DNA from: Pseudomonas rhizophila
GTDB taxonomy: Bacteria; Pseudomonadota; Gammaproteobacteria; Pseudomonadales; Pseudomonadaceae
Reading direction: 5' to 3'
NCBI RefSeq assembly: GCF_003033885.1
Contig: NZ_CP024081.1
Location: 620,999-684,998, forward strand
DNA: 64,000 bases
Below the pieces are notes generated by a model that was not told the DNA's origin, made no database searches, and worked only from the letters and a program-made list of their open reading frames with translations. Below are positions 36,462 to 44,633 of this stretch, one piece after another. Position numbers and translations under genes: made by a program. Position 1 is the stretch's first letter, and each line of letters opens with the position of its first letter.

Positions 36462-37205
36462 TTATTCGTTGTAAAAAGCCTGGCGTTGTTGAGTTTCACA
36501 CAGGCGCATGCGGCTATTGCTCAAATGCAGGTACATGGCCGCCCGCGCTGCGTCGACATTACCACTGGCGATGGCGTCGAAGATCTGTTGATGTTCGGCG
36601 TTGATCCCCTGCAGGTAGGCGCTGCGATCACTCTGCCCGGAATAGGCGGAGTTCATCCGGGTACGTGGGATCAGCTTGGTACCCAGGTGCTTCATGATGT
36701 CGATCAGGTAGTAATTGCCAGCGGCCTTGGCGATTTTCAGATGGAACTGGAAATCGGCATTGATGGTGGTGCCGGACTTTTCCGGGCCTTGCAGCAACGC
36801 TTCCAGCGCCTGGGCCAGTTCGGCCAGGGCTTGGGGCGTGGCGCGCTCGGCAGCCATGCCGGCGGCCTGGACTTCCAGGCTCAGGCGAAACTCCAGCAGG
36901 TTGAGCACATCCGACAACGTGGCAATCGTCGCCGGCCCGAGGGTAAAGCCCTCCGGCGCCGGCATGTCCAGGACAAAGGTGCCGACCCCATGCCGCGTCT
37001 CCACCAGCCCCGCCGCCTGCAAGCGCGACAGCGCTTCACGCACCACCGAACGACTGACGCCCTCGGCTTCCATGATATGCACTTCGGTGGGGAGCTTTTC
37101 GCCGCGCTTGAGAATGCCTTCACGCATGCGCTGGGCAAAGCGGTCCACCAGTGTTTCGGCGAGGCGGCGCGGTTTATTCAATGGAGATAACGCTTGATCC
37201 GTCAT
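36462..37205 (-). CDS. FadR/GntR-family regulator (FCD domain) A
   Basis: A 247-residue regulator with a GntR winged helix (LPTEVHIMEAEGVSRSVVREAL split at about 42-61) and an FCD all-helical effector domain with the usual Asp and three His metal ligands (FQFHLKIAKA is one). It resembles its divergent neighbour at 37303, for example GLVETRHGxGTFV in both, so the two arose by duplication. FCD regulators bind acid sugars and organic acids. It is probably a repressor of the enolase-ABC-porin operon. Confidence 0.88.
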   Translation of the reverse strand: MTDQALSPLNKPRRLAETLVDRFAQRMREGILKRGEKLPTEVHIMEAEGVSRSVVREALSRLQAAGLVETRHGVGTFVLDMPAPEGFTLGPATIATLSDVLNLLEFRLSLEVQAAGMAAERATPQALAELAQALEALLQGPEKSGTTINADFQFHLKIAKAAGNYYLIDIMKHLGTKLIPRTRMNSAYSGQSDRSAYLQGINAEHQQIFDAIASGNVDAARAAMYLHLSNSRMRLCETQQRQAFYNE

Positions 37206-37229
37206 CGGCTTGCTCTAGTGTGATCAGCC

Positions 37230-37272
37230 GGCATTATAGTGCGTTTCGACGTTAGGTCGCGGCTATAATGCC
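37230..37272. promoter_or_regulatory. Divergent promoters with mirrored -10 boxes
   Basis: A perfect ten-base inverted repeat, GGCATTATAG (37230-37239) and CTATAATGCC (37263-37272), supplies a TATAAT -10 to each divergent GntR gene. The two genes therefore have mirror-image core promoters 27 bp apart, and polymerases would compete. Confidence 0.65.
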
Positions 37273-37302
37273 GCGATCGTCTGGCTTTAATGGATAGGTG
37301 CA

Positions 37303-38016
37303 ATGGACCGTGTCACACCCGATCGACGCCTGAGCATGACCCAGCAACTGGTGGTCGATCTGACGCAGCAGATACTGGCCGGCGAACTGCCCGCAGGCAG
37401 CAAACTGCCGACCGAGCAGGTCATCATCAAGGACCGTGGCGTCAGTCGTACGGTGGTTCGCGAAGCCATGTCGCGGTTGCAGGCCGAAGGCCTGGTGGAA
37501 ACGCGTCACGGCATCGGCACCTTCGTGGTCGACACTGCTCGCCCGGGGGATTTCCAGGGCAGCAAGCACGTCAAGGGTGGCGCGTACGACGCGCTGGCGG
37601 TGATCGAATTGCGCCAGAGCCTGGAAGTCGAAGCCGCTGGCATCGCCGCCCAACGCGCTACGCCGCAGCAGTTACTGGCGATGCGTGAAGCGCTGGATGT
37701 GGCGAACGCTTCTGAAGCCGCGGATGCCGAAAGCGCCCAGGTGGATTTCGAATTTCATTTACAGATCGCCCAGTGCACCGGCAACAGCTTCTTTATCGAT
37801 GCCATGGCCCATGTGGGCAATACGTTGATCGCGGTGGTTCAACAGGCCGGGCCAGCTGTCACGGCTGAGAATCGCGCCTTGGTGATTCGTGAGCGCGAGC
37901 AGATCTACGCAGCGTTGGCGCGCCATGATGCCGAAGCGGCCCGGGCTTCGATGCGGTTGCATTTGATCAACATGCTGCAGCGGGTGCGGGGAGCGGTTGA
38001 GTCGACGACGCAATAA
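37303..38016 (+). CDS. FadR/GntR-family regulator (FCD domain) B
   Basis: A 237-residue paralogue of the divergent regulator. It has a GntR head (LPTEQVIIKDRGVSRTVVRE, about 36-55, then MSRLQAEGLVETRHGIGTF) and FCD domain (FEFHLQIAQCTGNSFFID). GGATAGG precedes the ATG. One of the pair may control the transport operon and the other the regulators or a distant catabolic locus, since downstream enzymes such as an aldolase or kinase are not in the island. Confidence 0.88.
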   Translation: MDRVTPDRRLSMTQQLVVDLTQQILAGELPAGSKLPTEQVIIKDRGVSRTVVREAMSRLQAEGLVETRHGIGTFVVDTARPGDFQGSKHVKGGAYDALAVIELRQSLEVEAAGIAAQRATPQQLLAMREALDVANASEAADAESAQVDFEFHLQIAQCTGNSFFIDAMAHVGNTLIAVVQQAGPAVTAENRALVIREREQIYAALARHDAEAARASMRLHLINMLQRVRGAVESTTQ

Positions 38017-38021
38017 CCTCC

Positions 38022-38655
38022 ACAAAACCTGTGTCCACCACACCCCCCTGTGGGAGCGGGCTTGCTCGCGAAGACGGCGACCCATCCAACATCACCGTTT
38101 CAGACAGACCGCCATCGCGAGCAGGCTCGCTCCCACAGTTTTGATTGACGGTGTTCACGAATTTTGTGCCCGCCACAGATCCCCTGTGGGAGCGAGCCTG
38201 CTCGCGATGACGGCGGCACATTCAGCATCACCGGTTCAGACAGACCGCTATCGCGAGCAAGCTCGCTCCCACAGTTTTGATTGGTGGTGTTCACGAATTT
38301 TGTGCCCGCCACAGAACCCCTGTGGGAACGAGCCTGCTCGCGATGACGGTGGCCCATCCAACATCACCGTTTCAGGCAGACCGCTATCGCGAGCAGGCTC
38401 GCTCCCACAGTTTTGATTGGTGGTGTTCACGAATTTTGTGCCCGCCCCACATCCCCTGTGGGAGCGAGCCTGCTCGCGATGACGGCGGCCCATCAAACAT
38501 CACCGGTTCAGACAGACCGCTATCGCGAGCAGGCTCGCTCCCACAGTTTTGATTGGTGGTGTTCACGAATTTTGTGCCCGTCACACATCCCCCTGTGGGA
38601 GCGAGCTTGCTCGCGATGACGGCGGCCCATTCAACATCACTGGCCCAGACAGACC
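38022..38655. repeat. Tandem REPIN array 2 (five units)
   Basis: Direct repeats with a 136-bp period start near 38022, 38158, 38294, 38430 and 38566. Units match array 1 at 28031 in sequence and orientation, including the linker GTTCACGAATTTTGTGCCC. The last unit stops within its second half at CAGACAGACC, 8 bp before the VOC gene stop. The two arrays thus bracket the 29-38 kb island as direct repeats. Confidence 0.93.
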
Positions 38656-38662
38656 AAGAAGC

Positions 38663-39079
38663 TCAGGGCTCCAGCGCTGGGCCCTTCAACTCAATCTGAT
38701 TGCCATCCGGATCGAAGCAGTAGATCGACCAGCCTTTCCCCTCCGCGCCATAGCGCATCTGCGCTTTCTCAACGCTCAGGCCGGCTGAGGCCAAATGAGC
38801 GATGAGGGCTTGTTCATCAAACGGTTCGATGCGCAGACAGAGGTGGTCGACGTTGTGCCCTTGCTTGCCAGCCGCCGGCCCACCCGCGCGACCCAACGGC
38901 CCGTCGACAGCAACCAGATCAATCATCGAAACACCGGTGCTGAGGTGAATCATTCCAAGATCGTCCCGGCGCTTCTTCAGCTCGCAACCAAGCACCGACG
39001 TATAGAAAGCGAGGCTGCGCTCGATGTCTTTTACGCGCAGGACGATGTGGTCGATGTGTTGGATCGTGAAGTTCCTCAT
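38663..39079 (-). CDS. VOC-family (glyoxalase/dioxygenase fold) protein
   Basis: A 138-residue vicinal-oxygen-chelate protein. It shows IDHIVLRVKDIERSLAFYTSVLG at the start (split: IDHIVLRVKD, IERSLAFYTSVLG), a second module with VDHLCLRIEP, and FDPDGNQIEL, which give the His/Glu metal ligands. Relatives include glyoxalase I-like, fosfomycin-resistance-like and virulence-associated proteins; substrate unknown. AGGAGG precedes the ATG. It is the first gene to the right of REPIN array 2. Confidence 0.85.
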   Translation of the reverse strand: MRNFTIQHIDHIVLRVKDIERSLAFYTSVLGCELKKRRDDLGMIHLSTGVSMIDLVAVDGPLGRAGGPAAGKQGHNVDHLCLRIEPFDEQALIAHLASAGLSVEKAQMRYGAEGKGWSIYCFDPDGNQIELKGPALEP

Positions 39080-39156
39080 ACGGGCCTCCTGTTCAGTGCT
39101 AGCCGCTAACGGGTTACTTCACCTTAGCTACCCATGCAGGAATGTCGTCGTAAAAG

Positions 39157-40134
39157 TCAGCTCTGCTGTGCCTGATTAACATCCTCTTGCGCACCGGATG
39201 ATGCCTGGGGCCCATGACTTAAAAAAATTTTGTTTGCCCTTTGGGACCAACTCAGGAAAACCTCCTCGATACGATTGCACTCCGGCTCATCCAGATACAT
39301 ATGAAAAATCCCATGGGCCAGATACTCGGTGACGCCAATGAGTTTTTCAGTTTCTGTGTAGGTGGCGTTTTTTACGCAAGGAGGGTACTTGATCGTCGAT
39401 TTTGCGCCGGAGCCGGGCGCCGTTCGTTGACTTTCGATATTCCAGCCTGTCTTCAAATCAGCCAATAACACTTTGATCGAGGCGCAGAATTCGGATGTCA
39501 GCAGGGCGAGAACTGCATCCCTATGCTCAAAGGGGGGAATTTTTTCCAGTTGCTCTACAAATGCTTCCAGTTGCCGAAGCTGTACGCGAATGTCGGCAGC
39601 CTTGAAACCCAGTGACCGCCATTGTTTGCCGCCTGTTATTTTCAGGTCGGGCTCGCCCTTGCGCGGGCCGATATCCTTGGCTGACAGACTCTTGTCATAG
39701 GCATTCTCACGCACGTAGCTGAAGCTCATGAACGCGCGAAGCACGATCTGGTAGATCGCCCTGGTGGTTTCTATCTTCTCTTGGTTGACTCTTTGGGCTT
39801 CACGTCTGTGATCTTCTGCTCGTTCCCGTCTGCTTCTTTCCTGGGCATTTCGGCCTTCATGCCGGGATACGAGTATTGCCACGATGATTGCGTAGATGCT
39901 GCCGATGCCTTGAAGCCACGCGGGAAGATCCTTGCTGCCCCAAATCAGTACCGCAGACATGACTATGATGAAGGACGTGGCAATGGTGCCGTACATGAAC
40001 AACTGAGAGTCTTGATTCGATTTTTGATGGGCTTTGCTCAAGGTCTTCGTGATGCCCAGGACAAGCAAGCAGGATAAAACGATGATGAAAAACGTAGCAC
40101 GTTGCCCGATGGCGTCGGCGGTGAGGAGGGTCAT
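39157..40134 (-). CDS. Three-helix membrane protein with coiled coil, unknown function
   Basis: A 325-residue protein with three N-terminal membrane helices (about 13-33, 47-67, 72-91), then a highly charged coiled coil (RHEGRNAQERSRRERAEDH, about 92-110) and a cytosolic helical domain of about 200 residues. No family was recognised. I favour ATG 40134, directly before the first helix; the open frame extends to 40287 but would start with a poor leader. It is divergent from another membrane-anchored unknown at 40294, and codon use looks less Pseudomonas-like than that of its neighbours. Confidence 0.7.
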   Translation of the reverse strand: MTLLTADAIGQRATFFIIVLSCLLVLGITKTLSKAHQKSNQDSQLFMYGTIATSFIIVMSAVLIWGSKDLPAWLQGIGSIYAIIVAILVSRHEGRNAQERSRRERAEDHRREAQRVNQEKIETTRAIYQIVLRAFMSFSYVRENAYDKSLSAKDIGPRKGEPDLKITGGKQWRSLGFKAADIRVQLRQLEAFVEQLEKIPPFEHRDAVLALLTSEFCASIKVLLADLKTGWNIESQRTAPGSGAKSTIKYPPCVKNATYTETEKLIGVTEYLAHGIFHMYLDEPECNRIEEVFLSWSQRANKIFLSHGPQASSGAQEDVNQAQQS

Positions 40135-40293
40135 GAGCTGATCTTCGTTGTGACGCTCAGAGGGGCGGGCGTTCCAGGCATTTTCGGGCTTCCTTGAGGA
40201 TTGATGGCTCAATGCTATCCTCTGGGTCTTCATTCGGACAAGGCTCGCGAAGACGCCAACCCATCCACCACGAATATCCGGACACACCGCCTC

Positions 40294-40998
40294 ATGATGA
40301 AATGGTTCAAGACCCTCACCCGCACAGATGGAATTGCGACGCTCGCCTTACTCGTCTCCATTGCATCCGCTTTCTTCAGTTACCAGCAATATCAGGACAG
40401 TGTCGCCAGCCGCAGGACTCCGATCATCATCCGGGTCGGCGCCGAACACAGCAAGGTGTCGTTCTACAAGGCCTATAAAGATGATCAGGACGTACTCTTC
40501 AAACAGCGCTACAAAATCATCCTCACCAACAACAGCTTCAACCCGGAAAGCGTCATCGATTGGCGAATATGGGAGCGCAGGGAAGAAGGCGGTGGGGAAT
40601 ACGCTGGTATGAAATACAAGCTGCTGGATTCGACGGGCACACCCATGACCTTGCCTTTCCTGATCGCCGCGAAAGAAAGCAAGGTGGTCTTCCTGGATGT
40701 CGGCCAGAAGGTCACGCCAGAGGCATGGGCAATGGTGGAGCAACGTGTGAGCCTTGATAAGGAGATGGACTGGTTCGAAGCTGACAGGATTTTTGCCGAC
40801 GCGGGCTATCCGCTGTTCGGGCAACTCACGCCCGGGGAAAGCTCCAGGTATCAAGGTCTGCAAGTTAACCGTTGGCTGGCCGGTCCTGCTTATCAGGAGT
40901 TTCAGTTGAACTTCAGCAAGGCTGATGGTTATGAGGTGGCTGCGAAGTTGTCGTTGAATGTCAGTGATATTTATCCACAGGGGGAGGCGGAGCGTTAG
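40294..40998 (+). CDS. Membrane-anchored protein, unknown function
   Basis: A 234-residue protein with one N-terminal membrane helix (GIATLALLVSIASAFFSY, about 14-31) and a soluble beta-rich domain of about 190 residues, probably outside the cytosol. No known domain was recognised. Two ATG codons (40294, 40297) are adjacent. It is divergent from the three-helix protein gene and the two may form a functional pair. A DnaA-box-like TTATCCACA lies within the 3' end (40971-40979), most likely by chance. Confidence 0.68.
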   Translation: MMKWFKTLTRTDGIATLALLVSIASAFFSYQQYQDSVASRRTPIIIRVGAEHSKVSFYKAYKDDQDVLFKQRYKIILTNNSFNPESVIDWRIWERREEGGGEYAGMKYKLLDSTGTPMTLPFLIAAKESKVVFLDVGQKVTPEAWAMVEQRVSLDKEMDWFEADRIFADAGYPLFGQLTPGESSRYQGLQVNRWLAGPAYQEFQLNFSKADGYEVAAKLSLNVSDIYPQGEAER

Positions 40999-41181
40999 GT
41001 TGGGGCATCGAACGTTAAATCCCAGTTTGGGATGTGCACAAATCGAAGGAGCATCTACTTTCAATCACCAGAGGCGTGTCGTGCTCTGACTTAGATGTTC
41101 GTCTCCAACCGTTCGAGCCTTTGGTGACAATAAGTTCGGGATGACGCTCGAGGACATGCCCTACGTCGTAACAACTTTCTC

Positions 41182-41210
41182 GCACGCTATCAATACATCT
41201 GATAGCGTGC
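41182..41210. promoter_or_regulatory. Second copy of toxin-antitoxin operator, downstream of the operon
   Basis: Perfect 11-base inverted repeat GCACGCTATCA (41182-41192) and TGATAGCGTGC (41200-41210) with a 7-bp spacer, 12 bp beyond the nucleotidyltransferase stop. It repeats the operator at 43151-43178. Read leftward it also contains TTGCAC-17 bp-TAGCGT, a weak promoter shape. It lacks the U-tract of a terminator on either strand. Confidence 0.75.
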
Positions 41211-41222
41211 AAAAAACATGAT

Positions 41223-41984
41223 TCAAGTGAGGCGGAAGGCTTCTTCAATCGTCTTGATCAAACGGTGGCCATCTACACCTTTGTAGGCTTGGGGATTTGA
41301 CGCCAGCTCAGCAGGCACTTGGTCAAGAAAGCTCTTCAAATCGCGCGCCAGCCGTTCCGGTAGCTGGGCCATTCCTTCGGTGAGACCGACGGTCAGTACG
41401 ATCACATCCCTAAAGTGTTTTTTGATATCGCGACTGTCTACTGGAATACCTTGCTCAAGCTGCGCCTTCTTGTTAAGCCAGGCATGGGCTTTGAGGGGAA
41501 CGAGCCGGTCGGCACCAATGTGGCTGATATCCAGGGTGTGATCGACGCCGTCCAGAAGAAAGGCGTAGTACTCGTCATCAAGAATGATCGCAGATAGGCT
41601 GGCGGCTTGCTCCTCCACGGGGACTTTGGTCATTCTGGCCGCTTCTTCGTGCTCGAGGCCATCCGGGAGACGGGAAAACAGCTCGACCTGAACGGGAAAG
41701 GATTTGTCCTCCGGATTTTGAAAACGATAAAAACCCGGGGAGTCTCCATCGCTGTCGCCATTCTGGCGAATGGCATAGCCGCCGTCCTTGATGAACTTCC
41801 AGAACTGCCCGACGAACGCACGATCAAGTGCCTCGACGACCAGGACGATATCCAGGTCCTTGGTCAGTCGAAACTCTTCACCCAGTTCCTCCATAGCAAT
41901 CGAGGCCGCCACACCACCGATCAGAACGTAGCTGCCCTGGAAGTCCCTGAAATACTCTCGAAACCGGTCGACACCCACTACCAT
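41223..41984 (-). CDS. Nucleotidyltransferase toxin, AbiEii-like
   Basis: A 253-residue protein of the DNA polymerase beta-type nucleotidyltransferase fold. Seen: VLIGGVAASIAM (Gly23-Gly24), TKDLDIV (Asp43, Asp45) and PVQVELF (Glu101), the three acidic residues that bind metal. Known: AbiEii/MenT-type toxins of type IV systems use this fold to modify tRNA or other acceptors. GGAG lies nine bases before the ATG, which overlaps the preceding gene by 7 bp. A DUF6036-like assignment is possible. Toxin activity is inferred from operon layout. Confidence 0.8.
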   Translation of the reverse strand: MVVGVDRFREYFRDFQGSYVLIGGVAASIAMEELGEEFRLTKDLDIVLVVEALDRAFVGQFWKFIKDGGYAIRQNGDSDGDSPGFYRFQNPEDKSFPVQVELFSRLPDGLEHEEAARMTKVPVEEQAASLSAIILDDEYYAFLLDGVDHTLDISHIGADRLVPLKAHAWLNKKAQLEQGIPVDSRDIKKHFRDVIVLTVGLTEGMAQLPERLARDLKSFLDQVPAELASNPQAYKGVDGHRLIKTIEEAFRLT

Positions 41985-43129
41985 TTCACGTTCTCCATCA
42001 TTTCATCCAGACACATTTGCACGCGTTCATCATGGTCATCCTTGAGGCTCAGATAGAGAGAGAAGGGGTCTACCGTCCCCGTGGCGAAGTTGCTGCGTGG
42101 TGGCTCATAACTCCAAAACTGAATGCAACACGCTGCATGGTTTTGGGGCACTTCAAGGTAGGGCGCCGTGGTCTCGAGTTTCGATTTGGCCGTTTTCGTA
42201 GTTGAGCCCCAAGCGCCGAATTCCTCCCCGTAGGCCGCATTCTTTTCAGTTTGAGCATGCTCCCGAATATGCTCGAACTGCGCTGCCGTCATCGCATAGC
42301 AAGGGACTTTTGGGCCGGCGAGAAGACTCATTTCAGCCAGGGCCGTTTCTCCGGCCAGCAACATTGGGGTGTCGTCAAAAACCTGGGGAATTGCATTGAG
42401 CCAAAGTGCTTTTTTGACCGGCGTACGCATGGACTCCTTGGCCATCTCCCAAGTCTCCCTGGGGGACAAGTGAAACAGGATCGCGGCCTCACCCATTTCC
42501 TTTCCAGGCTTAACAATGTCCAAGTCGGTCAGTTCCTTGATCGCTCTGCTGACGGTCATTTTCGCGTAGGTAAAGGACTTCTCGAAGGTTGCGCGAGTGG
42601 TCAGGAGCTGGTGGTGCCATCCCTTGATCAGAAATTGAATCAGCATGGCTTGGGTGGCGGGGCTCAGGACCTGAGGTTTTTCCAGGCGCTGGCGGTAATA
42701 CTCACGCAAATCCATACCAAAGGCCGGAAGAAAAAGCTGATTGCCCGGCACGATGAACTGGACGCCTTTCTCCACCAGTCGCTTGCGGTCATAGCTCGGA
42801 AGCGTGTCGGTGACGAAAATCATCAGGTCGCCGGTATCGGGCAACTTGTTGGATGCCTGCAAGTTGTGGATGGCCTGGATATGCTTGGCGACATCCGCAA
42901 CGCTGGCTTCACGCTGTGGACGTTCCTTGAGAATGAGGCAGCCGGCCCCGAAGATTTCTGTGACAAAAAATTCGTAGCGGTCACGCAATGCATACGGAAG
43001 GATCTTGACGTGCTCCCACGGTTTCAAGCGCAGCTTCAGGCCTAGCACGTTCTCTACGTAGACTTTGAGCTCGATCAGATCACGCCTTTCGGAGAGCTCA
43101 TGGTCTTGGCGGATAGCAGTCATGGTCAT
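41978..43129 (-). CDS. Winged-helix antitoxin/regulator partner, AbiEi-like
   Basis: A 383-residue protein. Residues 1-140 form an unrecognised alpha/beta domain. A winged helix lies at about 155-220 (LLTTRATFEKSFTYAKMTVS, then RAIKELTDLDIV), and a C-terminal domain of about 160 residues begins MLLAGETALAEM. AbiEi antitoxins have an N-terminal winged helix plus a C-terminal domain; here the winged helix is internal, so this is at best a distant or new variant. It is the first gene of the pair and lies just downstream of the palindrome at 43151-43178, which it probably binds. Confidence 0.75.
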   Translation of the reverse strand: MTMTAIRQDHELSERRDLIELKVYVENVLGLKLRLKPWEHVKILPYALRDRYEFFVTEIFGAGCLILKERPQREASVADVAKHIQAIHNLQASNKLPDTGDLMIFVTDTLPSYDRKRLVEKGVQFIVPGNQLFLPAFGMDLREYYRQRLEKPQVLSPATQAMLIQFLIKGWHHQLLTTRATFEKSFTYAKMTVSRAIKELTDLDIVKPGKEMGEAAILFHLSPRETWEMAKESMRTPVKKALWLNAIPQVFDDTPMLLAGETALAEMSLLAGPKVPCYAMTAAQFEHIREHAQTEKNAAYGEEFGAWGSTTKTAKSKLETTAPYLEVPQNHAACCIQFWSYEPPRSNFATGTVDPFSLYLSLKDDHDERVQMCLDEMMENVKW

Positions 43130-43150
43130 TTTTCCGTATCACGATTTCAA

Positions 43151-43178
43151 CACGGTATCAGACGTTGTGATAGCGTGC
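43151..43178. promoter_or_regulatory. Operator-promoter of the putative toxin-antitoxin operon
   Basis: Inverted repeat CACGGTATCA (43151-43160) and TGATAGCGTG (43168-43177), 7-bp spacer, one mismatch between arms. Read leftward, -35 TTGCAC and -10 TACCGT are 17 bp apart and lie on the two arms, so a bound protein would cover the promoter. The start codon follows 22 bp later. Confidence 0.75.
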
Positions 43179-43388
43179 AAAATTCTTGATATTATTCGAT
43201 AAATGTTGGCGCCTAGAGTAACGAGGGGGGTAACCATTCAGTCGCGCCCCAACCTCGTGGCGAGTTCATGTGCAGGGGAAAATCGGGTTGAGCATCGCCA
43301 CGTATCATGGTTTTTGACCTCACGCCTCAATGGGTTGCTACGCTGGTACTGGTGAGATTTGGAACCGACCACCCACGGACCCAAAACG

Positions 43389-43934
43389 ATGAAAAAACAA
43401 GATCAGGAAAACCTCCTCAAAACCCTGAAAACCCGCTTCGAACAAAACCCCCAGCGCCACCCAAACTTCCCCTGGGCCGACGTCCAAACCAGGCTCGAAG
43501 CCAACCCCAACGCCCTGAAATCCCTTCAGGCCATGGAAACCACCGGCGGCGAACCCGACGTCATCGACCAGAATAAAGAGACCGGTCTCATCACCTTCTG
43601 CGATTGCGCCAATGAAAGCCCGACGGGCCGCCGAAGCCTCTGCTACGACCGCGCCGCCCTGGACGCACGCAAGGAAAACAAACCCAAAGGCAGTGCCATG
43701 GAAATGGCCGAAGAAATGGGCATCGCCCTGCTGACTGAAGACCAGTACCGAGCCTTGCAGCAGCTTGGCGAGTTTGATGCCAAAACGTCCAGTTGGCTGG
43801 CAACACCCCCTGAACTTCGCGCCCTCGGCGGTGCGCTATTCGGTGACTATCGTTATGAACGGGTGTTCGTTTATCACAATGGTGTGCAGTCGTATTACGC
43901 GGCGCGAGGGTTTCGCGGCGTGCTGTGCATTTAA
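43389..43934 (+). CDS. DUF4256-family protein
   Basis: A 181-residue cytosolic protein. The conserved run of the family is visible: FPWADVQTRLEANP, MEXTGGEPDVI and GRRSLCYDRAALDAR, and VFVYHNGVQSYYAARGFRG near the end. Function of DUF4256 is not known. Start ATG 43389 fits the family start (MKKQDQENLL). Single gene, divergent from the toxin-antitoxin operon. Confidence 0.85.
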   Translation: MKKQDQENLLKTLKTRFEQNPQRHPNFPWADVQTRLEANPNALKSLQAMETTGGEPDVIDQNKETGLITFCDCANESPTGRRSLCYDRAALDARKENKPKGSAMEMAEEMGIALLTEDQYRALQQLGEFDAKTSSWLATPPELRALGGALFGDYRYERVFVYHNGVQSYYAARGFRGVLCI

Positions 43935-43940
43935 GCAAAC

Positions 43941-43990
43941 CTGTGGCGAGGGAGCTTGCCCCCGCTGGGCTGCGCAGCGGCCCCAAAACC
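43941..43990. repeat. Second-type Pseudomonas repeat (GTGGCGAGGGAG class)
   Basis: GTGGCGAGGGAGCTTGCCCC followed by GCTGGGCTGCGCAGCGGCCC: a distinct dispersed repeat whose second copy is at 55460-55509. It lies between convergent genes. Confidence 0.8.
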
Positions 43991-44003
43991 ATCCTGCCGC
44001 CCA

Positions 44004-44402
44004 TCAGAACTCCCCACCCAAATAACAAACCGGCGAACTCCCCTCCGCCCGCTTCTCCACCTCATCCTCCAACCATTCAGCCAACACCACGGCATTGTTC
44101 TCGACCGTGGACTTGGCGGCATATACCAGAGTGAGATTGCCGCCCCGCGCAACATCCACCAACCGCCACCAACACTGCGGCCGCGCAGCCAACTCCTTGC
44201 GATAGGCCACCTTGAACTGCTCAAACGAAACCGCCCCCGCTTTGAACGCCTTGCGCAGCTCATGAGAAGGCGCCACCTCCGGCAGCCACTGCGCGATGGG
44301 GAGTTCGTCCTTGCGACAATTACGCGGCCATAGACGGTCCACCAGAACCCGTACGCCGTCCTCGGTGCTGGCTGCTTCGTAGGCTCGTTTGCAGTGGATC
44401 AT
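44004..44402 (-). CDS. DUF488-family protein
   Basis: A 132-residue protein with VLVDRLWPRNCRKDELPIAQW, broken here into VLVDRLWPRN and KDELPIAQW, the signature of DUF488 (YeaO-like). RKELAARP and LTLVYAAKST are also conserved. Role unknown; some relatives are linked to nucleic-acid or metal stress. ATG 44402 has only a weak ribosome site. Confidence 0.87.
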   Translation of the reverse strand: MIHCKRAYEAASTEDGVRVLVDRLWPRNCRKDELPIAQWLPEVAPSHELRKAFKAGAVSFEQFKVAYRKELAARPQCWWRLVDVARGGNLTLVYAAKSTVENNAVVLAEWLEDEVEKRAEGSSPVCYLGGEF

Positions 44403-44633
44403 GGGGCCTGCCTGTGGGAGAGGGGACAGCGTCAGAATAGGCCGAGGTCAGTGATCGGGTTGAGTCCCCCCTCGCAACCTGCTGAGATAATCCTAATATC
44501 AATGCTCGACTGGGGTCCTGGGAAGTGCTGATCCACAGCATGGCGGCCGCAAAGGTGTGGGGCTTGACAGGTCTGGGATACTGAAAGCAGTACCGCGGTT
44601 ACGCGATGCGTCTATCACGACACAAGGTGCCCT
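44403..44633. other. Gap with a short shared motif
   Basis: 231 bp without a gene. TCAGTGATCGGGTT (44448-44461), followed by GAGTC, is repeated at 61631-61644 in the region upstream of the DUF6124 gene. No promoter stands out. Confidence 0.4.

Noticed and set aside
41182..41210. Rho-independent terminator of the toxin-antitoxin operon
   Set aside because: The stem is not GC-rich, neither strand has a U-tract after it, and the same palindrome lies in the operon promoter.
41015..41248. 77-codon minus-strand frame downstream of the nucleotidyltransferase
   Set aside because: It begins inside the toxin gene, spans the palindrome and has no ribosome site; I treat the region as regulatory.
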